Shown here: positions 5,157-9,102 of the stretch, one piece after another
Position numbering within the stretch: the first letter of the stretch is position 1
Layout: every line of letters starts with the position of its first letter
Assembly (NCBI GenBank): GCA_028872645.1
Contig: JAPKDK010000106.1
Location: forward strand, 1 to 9,102
From: Verrucomicrobiota bacterium
GTDB taxonomy: Bacteria; Verrucomicrobiota; Verrucomicrobiia; Limisphaerales; UBA1100
Reading direction: 5' to 3'
Length of the DNA stretch: 9,102 bases
The notes under the pieces: model-generated
What the model saw: only the letters and a program-made list of their open reading frames with translations
Databases searched by the model: none
What the model was told of the DNA's origin: nothing
Made by a program: the position numbers and the translations under genes

Positions 5157-6431
5157 TCAGTCCACGCGCGCAGCGTAGCCGGTGAACTTGGTGGCGGCAA
5201 TGGTGGCGTTGTGGCCGCCAAAGCCAAAGGAGTTGCTGAGCGCGGCGTCAATTTCGATCTCGCGGGCCTCGTGCGGCACGTAGTCCAAATCGCACTCAGG
5301 ATCGGGGTTGTGTAAATTGATGGTGGGCGGCGCGATATTGGTTTGCAACGCCTTGGCCACGAGAATCATTTCCACGGCGCCGGCGGCGCCGAGCATATGG
5401 CCGGTGGCGCCTTTGGTGGAGCTGACAGCAATCTTGTCGGCGTGATCCTTGAACACGCTGCGGATGGCTTTGGTTTCGCAAATATCACCTTGCGGCGTGC
5501 TGGTGCCGTGGGCGTTGATATAGTCGATGTTATCAATATCGAGCCCACCGCTGCGCAGGGCCATCTTCATACAACGCGCCGCGCCTTCGCCATCGGGCGC
5601 GGGGGCGGTGAGATGATTCGCATCGGCGGTGTTACCGTACCCGACGATTTCACAATAAATTTTTGCATCTCGCGCCCTGGCGTGTTCCAGCTCTTCGAGC
5701 ACGAGCACGCCGGCGCCTTCGCCCATCACAAAGCCGTCGCGTCCAATATCAAAAGGCCGTGATGCGGTTTTGGGTTCGTCGTTACGAGTGCTCATCGCTT
5801 TCATCGCGGCGAACCCGCCCATCCCCATTGGCACCACGGCGGCTTCGGCGCCACCGGCAAAGATGGCTTTGGCGTCACCCATTTTAATCGTCCGCCACGC
5901 TTCGCCGATCGAATGCGTGCTCGTGGCGCACGCGCTGCAAATGGCCATATTTGGCCCGCGCAACCCATAATAAATTGAAAACACGCCCGAGGCCATATTC
6001 AAAATAAGCATCGGAATGGTGAAGGGCGACATCCGCCCCGGGCCGCGGCTGGTGAGGACGGTGTGTTGCGCTTCCTGAGTGCCGAGCCCGCCGATGCCGC
6101 TGCCGATGAAACTGCCGATTTGATCGCGGTCGAGTTCCTCAAGATTCATTCCCGAATCTTCGAGCGCCTTCCAGCCGGCATAGATGCCCAGCTGAGTAAA
6201 GCGATCGGCACGCCGCACTTCTTTGGCGTTGGGAAAGGCGGGGGTGGGGTCAAAGTTCTTAACCTCCGCGGCGATTTGGCAGGCGAAGCCGCTGATGTCA
6301 AACGAGGTCACACGATCGATGCCGCATTGGCCGGCGATGACGTTTTCCCAAAACGTTTCCACCTCGCAGCCGAGCGACGAGGCGACGCCCGTGCCGGTGA
6401 CCACTACTCGTATGCCTGTTTCACTTCCCAT
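5157..6431 (-). CDS. fabF: 3-oxoacyl-[acyl-carrier-protein] synthase II (FabF)
   Basis: FabF (KAS II) condenses malonyl-ACP with acyl-ACP in the elongation cycle of type II fatty-acid synthesis in the cytoplasm. The 424-residue thiolase-fold protein has the full Cys-His-His set: Cys168 in CSACATSTHSIGEA, His308 in NAHGTSTPQGD and His345 in KGATGHMLGAAG, plus Lys340. These are the E. coli FabF residues Cys163, His303, His340 and Lys335 shifted by five. The glycine-rich C-terminal NSFGFGGHNA is present. Cys-His-His with GTSTPxGD separates it from FabH, which uses His-Asn. The ATG at 6431 begins MGSETGIRVVVTGTG; no ribosome site precedes it. An intrinsic terminator lies between acpP and fabF, so it is probably expressed by readthrough or from its own promoter. 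Confidence 0.96.
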   Translation of the reverse strand: MGSETGIRVVVTGTGVASSLGCEVETFWENVIAGQCGIDRVTSFDISGFACQIAAEVKNFDPTPAFPNAKEVRRADRFTQLGIYAGWKALEDSGMNLEELDRDQIGSFIGSGIGGLGTQEAQHTVLTSRGPGRMSPFTIPMLILNMASGVFSIYYGLRGPNMAICSACATSTHSIGEAWRTIKMGDAKAIFAGGAEAAVVPMGMGGFAAMKAMSTRNDEPKTASRPFDIGRDGFVMGEGAGVLVLEELEHARARDAKIYCEIVGYGNTADANHLTAPAPDGEGAARCMKMALRSGGLDIDNIDYINAHGTSTPQGDICETKAIRSVFKDHADKIAVSSTKGATGHMLGAAGAVEMILVAKALQTNIAPPTINLHNPDPECDLDYVPHEAREIEIDAALSNSFGFGGHNATIAATKFTGYAARVD

Positions 6432-6446
6432 TTTTATCGAAAGAAA

Positions 6447-6460
6447 TTTTTGCGCAAAAA
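6447..6460. promoter_or_regulatory. 14-bp perfect palindrome TTTTTGCGCAAAAA in the fabF leader
   Basis: The sequence is its own reverse complement and lies 16 nt upstream of the fabF ATG, overlapping the T tract of the acpP terminator (6456-6462). It could be an operator, or a chance product of two homopolymer runs around GCGC. I know of no regulator with exactly this site. Confidence 0.3.
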
Positions 6461-6494
6461 AATGGGCAGCCGGAACCGTGCTGGTCCGCTGCCC
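6456..6494 (-). terminator. Intrinsic terminator between acpP and fabF
   Basis: On the minus strand GGGCAGCGGACC (6494-6483), loop AGCAC, and GGTTCCGGCTGCCC (6478-6465 region) form a long GC-rich stem with two single-base bulges. It is followed by an A and then seven Ts (6462-6456). The stem starts 17 nt after the acpP stop codon. It should end much of the acpP transcript and reduce readthrough into fabF, fitting the much greater cellular need for ACP than for FabF. Confidence 0.82.
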
Positions 6495-6511
6495 GAAATG
6501 GTTGCGGCGGT

Positions 6512-6757
6512 TTAGCCCTGGGATTCCTCGATGAACGCGATGACGTCACCCACCGTGATGAGCTTCTCCGCTTCTTCATCGGGGATTTCGTTGCCGAATT
6601 CCTCTTCGAGGCCCATCACCAGTTCCACCGTATCCAGCGAATCCGCACCGAGATCCTCGATGAACTTTGCCTCCGGCGTAATTTGCTCGAGCTTGACGCC
6701 CAGTTGTTCCACCACGATTGCTTGAACCCGGTCCTTAATGCTCTTTTCTTCAGACAT
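6512..6757 (-). CDS. acpP: Acyl carrier protein
   Basis: This is the 81-residue acidic carrier of growing acyl chains. Ser40 in GADSLDTVELVMGLEEEF is the attachment site for 4'-phosphopantetheine (the DSL motif). Helix I (EEKSIKDRVQAIVVEQLGV), the long loop and the acidic helix II that docks with FabD, FabG and FabF are all present, and the length is normal. It is the only gene in the window with a canonical ribosome site, AGGAG at 6771-6767, nine nt before the ATG. It follows fabG by 105 nt containing a strong hairpin and is followed by its own terminator, so its expression is probably set apart from its neighbours. Confidence 0.97.
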   Translation of the reverse strand: MSEEKSIKDRVQAIVVEQLGVKLEQITPEAKFIEDLGADSLDTVELVMGLEEEFGNEIPDEEAEKLITVGDVIAFIEESQG

Positions 6758-6766
6758 ATTTGTTTG

Positions 6767-6771
6767 CTCCT
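6767..6771 (-). promoter_or_regulatory. Shine-Dalgarno site of acpP (AGGAG)
   Basis: TAGGAGC on the minus strand, with nine nt (CAAACAAAT) between AGGAG and the ATG. It stands out because the other starts in the window lack such a site. It fits strong translation of this abundant small protein. Confidence 0.8.
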
Positions 6772-6822
6772 AAAAGGTGCGTTGCTTGTCAGCCAATTCA
6801 AGCCAAGCGTCAAGCCCCGAGT

Positions 6823-6850
6823 CGGGTTTTTTTATTCACAAAAAAACCCG
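6823..6850 (-). promoter_or_regulatory. 11-bp perfect hairpin with U7/A7 arms between fabG and acpP
   Basis: CGGGTTTTTTT (6823-6833) and AAAAAAACCCG (6840-6850) pair perfectly around a 6-nt loop. In the fabG transcript the U7 follows a weak GC stem (CCC/GGG, 6858-6847) that could form a terminator. The 11-bp hairpin would instead absorb those Us and disfavour termination. The downstream arm lies next to a second small stem (CCCG/CGGG around 6826-6816). The parts look like alternative structures, an attenuator-like arrangement, or simply a terminator that ends fabG and isolates acpP. No plus-strand gene points into this gap, so a bidirectional terminator has no obvious purpose. Confidence 0.5.
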
Positions 6851-6862
6851 CGCGTGGGGACA

Positions 6863-7603
6863 TCACATCACCATTCCGCCATCGACCGTCAACACTTGAC
6901 CAGTAACATAGCGCGCCGCAGGGCTGGCAAGGTACAAAGCCGCGCCCGCTATATCGTCCACGGCGCCTAATTCACCCATCGGGATTTTGGCTTTGATGGC
7001 GTCCTTCACTTTGTCGCTGAGCTCATCGGTCATGTCCGTGGCGATGAAGCCCGGTGCAATGGCGTTCACCGTCACACCGCTCTTGGCCAGTTCTTTGGCA
7101 CAACTTTTGGTAAACCCAATCAGCCCCGCCTTGCTTGCCGCGTAGTTGACTTGGCCCGCGTTACCAATGAGGCCGACCACCGATGCGATGTTAATAATGC
7201 GCGCGTTGTCCGCCTTGCGCAGTGGGCGCGCGAACGCTTTCGTCAGCGTGAACGCGCCTTTGAGATTGGTGTCCAGCACCGTGTCCCAATCCGCCTCGCT
7301 CATGCGCATCAGCAAACCATCGCGCGTGACGCCGGCGTTGTTGACTAAAATGTTCACGCCGCCGGTGTCCTCCAAAATTTTTACCACCGCTGCCTCGACC
7401 GCTGCCGTGTCGCTCACGTCCACCGCCACCGCCCAGCTCTTGCGGCCTAGTGCCGCTACTTCGTCCGCCACCGATTGCGAGTTGGCTTCTGTGCGCGAAA
7501 CGCACACCACATCCGCCCCGGCCCCGGCGAACGCCAGCGCAATCGCGCGACCAATGCCACGACCCGCGCCGGTGACTACTGCAGTTTGATTTTCAAGTGA
7601 CAT
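6863..7603 (-). CDS. fabG: 3-oxoacyl-[acyl-carrier-protein] reductase (FabG)
   Basis: FabG reduces 3-oxoacyl-ACP to 3-hydroxyacyl-ACP with NADPH, the first reduction of the elongation cycle. The 246-residue protein is a classical short-chain dehydrogenase of normal length. The cofactor loop TGAGRGIG is at 11-18, DVSD near 62-65 and NNAG at 88-91. The catalytic set is Asn113, Ser141 (NIASVVG), Tyr154 and Lys158 (YAASK). The C-terminus ends VTGQVLTVDGGMVM, the usual FabG ending. The basic SRTEA after the second strand fits NADPH preference. The ATG at 7603 lies 18 nt after the fabD stop, so the two are almost certainly cotranscribed; there is no ribosome site. Position between fabD and acpP supports FabG over other SDR enzymes. 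Confidence 0.96.
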   Translation of the reverse strand: MSLENQTAVVTGAGRGIGRAIALAFAGAGADVVCVSRTEANSQSVADEVAALGRKSWAVAVDVSDTAAVEAAVVKILEDTGGVNILVNNAGVTRDGLLMRMSEADWDTVLDTNLKGAFTLTKAFARPLRKADNARIINIASVVGLIGNAGQVNYAASKAGLIGFTKSCAKELAKSGVTVNAIAPGFIATDMTDELSDKVKDAIKAKIPMGELGAVDDIAGAALYLASPAARYVTGQVLTVDGGMVM

Positions 7604-7621
7604 CGTGTGTGGTGAGTAATG

Positions 7622-8551
7622 TTATTCGTTCAAAGCCGCAACCGTTTTTTCCAGACTCGGCACATCGGCCACATTGTGCACTTCAAGCCCGCGATCAATT
7701 CGGCGCATGAAACCGGTGAGTGCCGTGCCGGGGCCAAGCTCGATGAAACGCGTGAAACCCTCGTCGATCAAATGCCGGATAGACGCCTCCCAGCGTACGG
7801 GCGAAGTCACTTGTTCCACGAGCCTCTGCAAAATTTCTCCCGCCGTCGCGTGCGGTTGCGCGGTCACGTTGGAAACCACCGGCACCGCTGGTAGATTCAA
7901 ATCCACCTCGCGCAATGCCGTCTCCAGTTTCGGGCGCGCGCTTTCCATCAAGCGCGAATGATACGCGCCGGCCACCGGCAAGGGCAGCGCGCGTTTGGCC
8001 CCGCGTTCCTTGGCCAGCGCGCAGGCTTTTTCGATGCCCGACGCTGTGCCGGAAATTACCAATTGTCCCGGGCAATTCAAATTCGCCAACTCCACCTCCG
8101 CCGCCGCACACACCTCGCGCGTCGCGTCTTCGTCGAGGCCGATAATCGCCGCCATGCCGCCCTCTGTCGCGTCGCACGCCTCCTGCATAAACCGCCCGCG
8201 CTGCCGCACCACCCGCAGCCCGTCCTCGAAAGACATCACCCCCGTCGCCGTGAGCGCCGTAAATTCCCCCAAAGACAAACCCGCCGCCGCCTCAAATTTA
8301 AAACTAGGAACTTGCGCCTTCAGCACTTCCAACGCCGCCCAGCTCACCAGAAAAATCCCCGGCTGTGCATTCTCCGTTTGCGTCAGCGCCTCATCCGGTC
8401 CATCGAAACAAACCCGCGAAAGCTCATACCCCAACGCCTCATCCGCCCGCGCAAACAAATCCTGCGCCACCGGAAAAGCCTGCACGAGGTCCTGCCCCAT
8501 GCCCACCACCTGAGCCCCCTGCCCTGCAAACAAAATAGCCGTCTTCGCCAT
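7622..8551 (-). CDS. fabD: Malonyl-CoA:ACP transacylase (FabD)
   Basis: FabD moves malonyl from CoA to AcpP and so supplies the extender unit. The 309-residue protein is the usual length. It starts MAKTAILFAGQGAQVVGMG, with oxyanion Gln11/Gln14 in GQGAQ. The nucleophile is Ser93 in GLSLGEFTAL; many relatives, including E. coli, have GHSLGE here, so the His beside the serine is Leu. Arg118 (QRGRFMQEA) and His198 (GAYHSRLM) complete the active site, and CPGQLVISG and the ELGPG near the C-terminus are conserved. I chose the ATG at 8551; an upstream in-frame TTG at 8584 would add 11 residues the family lacks. It is the first recognisable fab gene, 95 nt after an unrelated-looking gene. Confidence 0.96.
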   Translation of the reverse strand: MAKTAILFAGQGAQVVGMGQDLVQAFPVAQDLFARADEALGYELSRVCFDGPDEALTQTENAQPGIFLVSWAALEVLKAQVPSFKFEAAAGLSLGEFTALTATGVMSFEDGLRVVRQRGRFMQEACDATEGGMAAIIGLDEDATREVCAAAEVELANLNCPGQLVISGTASGIEKACALAKERGAKRALPLPVAGAYHSRLMESARPKLETALREVDLNLPAVPVVSNVTAQPHATAGEILQRLVEQVTSPVRWEASIRHLIDEGFTRFIELGPGTALTGFMRRIDRGLEVHNVADVPSLEKTVAALNE

Positions 8552-8630
8552 GCGCGAAGGCACTACACGCAAAGCCGCTATCAAAGCAAGTTTCAGTTTG
8601 AACCACCTTGAAGGTAGAATGCGCTGCCTC

Positions 8631-8645
8631 CAGCGCGCCGCGCTG
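8631..8645. other. Short GC palindrome after the right-edge gene
   Basis: CAGCGCG-C-CGCGCTG is a 7-bp inverted repeat with a 1-nt centre, able to fold as a 6-bp stem with a 3-nt loop. It lies one base past the TAA stop (8647) of the right-edge gene and has no T tract, so it is not a standard intrinsic terminator. The remaining gap to fabD (8552-8630) shows no convincing promoter. Confidence 0.35.
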
Positions 8646-8646
8646 T

Positions 8647-9102
8647 TTACTTTTGTTTCGCCGCGTCAAGACGCTGCTTGAGTCTGCCGAGTTCCTTGTC
8701 CCGGTTGTGCAAATAATCCTGTTGGGCGCGATAAGCAGCGGCGCGTTTTTGAGTGATCGCCTTGTAGGCGGAATCGTTCTTCAACTCCTTGCGAGTCGCG
8801 TCACGTTTCTGCTTGATGGCGTCGTCGGAGACAAACAACTGGGGATAATCAGCCTCAAGTTTGCGTTGGGCAGCCTCGGCGGCCGCGGTGAGTTTCTGGT
8901 AGGCCGGATCATTCCGATGCTTTTGCCGGGCCCGCTCGAGAGCGGCCTTGCTCCCGGTGGCTGGCCCCTGATCGATGGCTGGATTTTGTTCCACAAGAAA
9001 GGCATCCAGCGCGCGGTTGGCGCGGTACGTGGCGAAGAGGGTCTCCTTGTAAACGGGGTCCTCGGCGTGGAGCTTCTTACGTTGCGCGGCAATTTTCTTG
9101 CG
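8647..9102 (-). CDS. Hypothetical charged helical repeat protein (5' end outside window)
   Basis: The frame is open from the window edge (9102) to the TAA at 8649-8647, giving at least 151 C-terminal residues; the true start is not visible. I do not recognise the family. The sequence is rich in Lys, Arg, Ala, Gln and Asp and is almost wholly helix-forming, so coiled-coil or helical-bundle structure is likely. Three degenerate repeats can be aligned on an Arg-rich segment followed by Asp-x-x-Tyr: LHAEDPVYKE, HRNDPAYQKL and LKNDSAYKAI, with the Tyr at visible residues 18, 68 and 113. Each is followed by an Ala/Arg-rich helix. No membrane segment or enzyme motif is seen in this part. It lies directly upstream of fabD on the same strand, where other bacteria often have fabH or plsX, but nothing in it suggests lipid synthesis. 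The C-terminus is basic (LKQRLDAAKQK). Confidence 0.75.
   Translation of the reverse strand, partial: RKKIAAQRKKLHAEDPVYKETLFATYRANRALDAFLVEQNPAIDQGPATGSKAALERARQKHRNDPAYQKLTAAAEAAQRKLEADYPQLFVSDDAIKQKRDATRKELKNDSAYKAITQKRAAAYRAQQDYLHNRDKELGRLKQRLDAAKQK

Noticed and set aside
5063..5251. N-terminal extension of the phosphorylase frame up to 5251
   Set aside because: The extra residues translate the palindromic repeat and overlap the 3' end of fabF. Family N-termini begin at MNFLQLIEQKRDG, so the ATG at 5062 is used.
6808..6813. TTGACG as the -35 of an acpP promoter
   Set aside because: At 17-18 nt downstream only GACAAG/ACAAGC is found, which is a poor -10. An acpP promoter may exist but cannot be placed from this.
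8552..8584. TTG start for FabD at 8584
   Set aside because: It adds 11 residues absent from the family. The ATG at 8551 gives the standard MAKTAILFAGQG start.

Overview
The window is about 58% GC (by eye) and almost every gene lies on the minus strand, so transcription runs from the high-numbered end to the low-numbered end. It looks like the chromosome of a member of the Verrucomicrobiota, perhaps close to the Pedosphaera/Limisphaera group. This rests on the YidC with a Thr/Asn/Pro-rich linker, the near absence of Shine-Dalgarno sites, and dispersed palindromes of the GGTAGGGACGCGC type. It is an inference from sequence style; no marker gene for placement is present.

Layout from right to left, in transcription order. 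(1) 9102-8647: the 3' part of an unrecognised, charged, helical protein with three degenerate repeats. (2) 8551-5157: a type II fatty-acid synthesis cluster, fabD-fabG-acpP-fabF. It is broken by an unusual 11-bp hairpin before acpP and by an intrinsic terminator between acpP and fabF. (3) 5062-3788: a pyrimidine-nucleoside/thymidine phosphorylase, flanked on both sides by copies of a palindromic repeat. (4) 3627-532: rpmH-rnpA-yidD-yidC-jag(khpB), tightly packed with 1-nt and 4-nt overlaps and closed by a strong intrinsic terminator at 476-504. (5) 475-1: a near-perfect 57-nt palindrome, a small coding-like ORF of unknown function, and a low-complexity trinucleotide tract at the window edge.

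How the genes work together: FabD loads malonyl onto the acyl carrier protein AcpP, FabF condenses and FabG reduces, so the cluster holds four elongation-cycle components; fabH, fabZ and fabI are not in the window. The second block joins ribosome assembly (bL34), tRNA 5' maturation (RnpA), membrane protein insertion (YidC, YidD) and a KH/R3H RNA-binding protein. This is the conserved 'rpmH block' often found near oriC in bacteria, but here dnaA is not beside it.

No mobile-element gene, CRISPR array, tRNA, rRNA or defence system is visible. The most interesting material is non-coding or small: the REPIN-like palindrome family (three copies in 4.7 kb), the hairpins around acpP, a possible slippery A7 run at the yidC/jag junction, and two unrecognised small proteins. 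I do not see strong evidence for a wholly new system.
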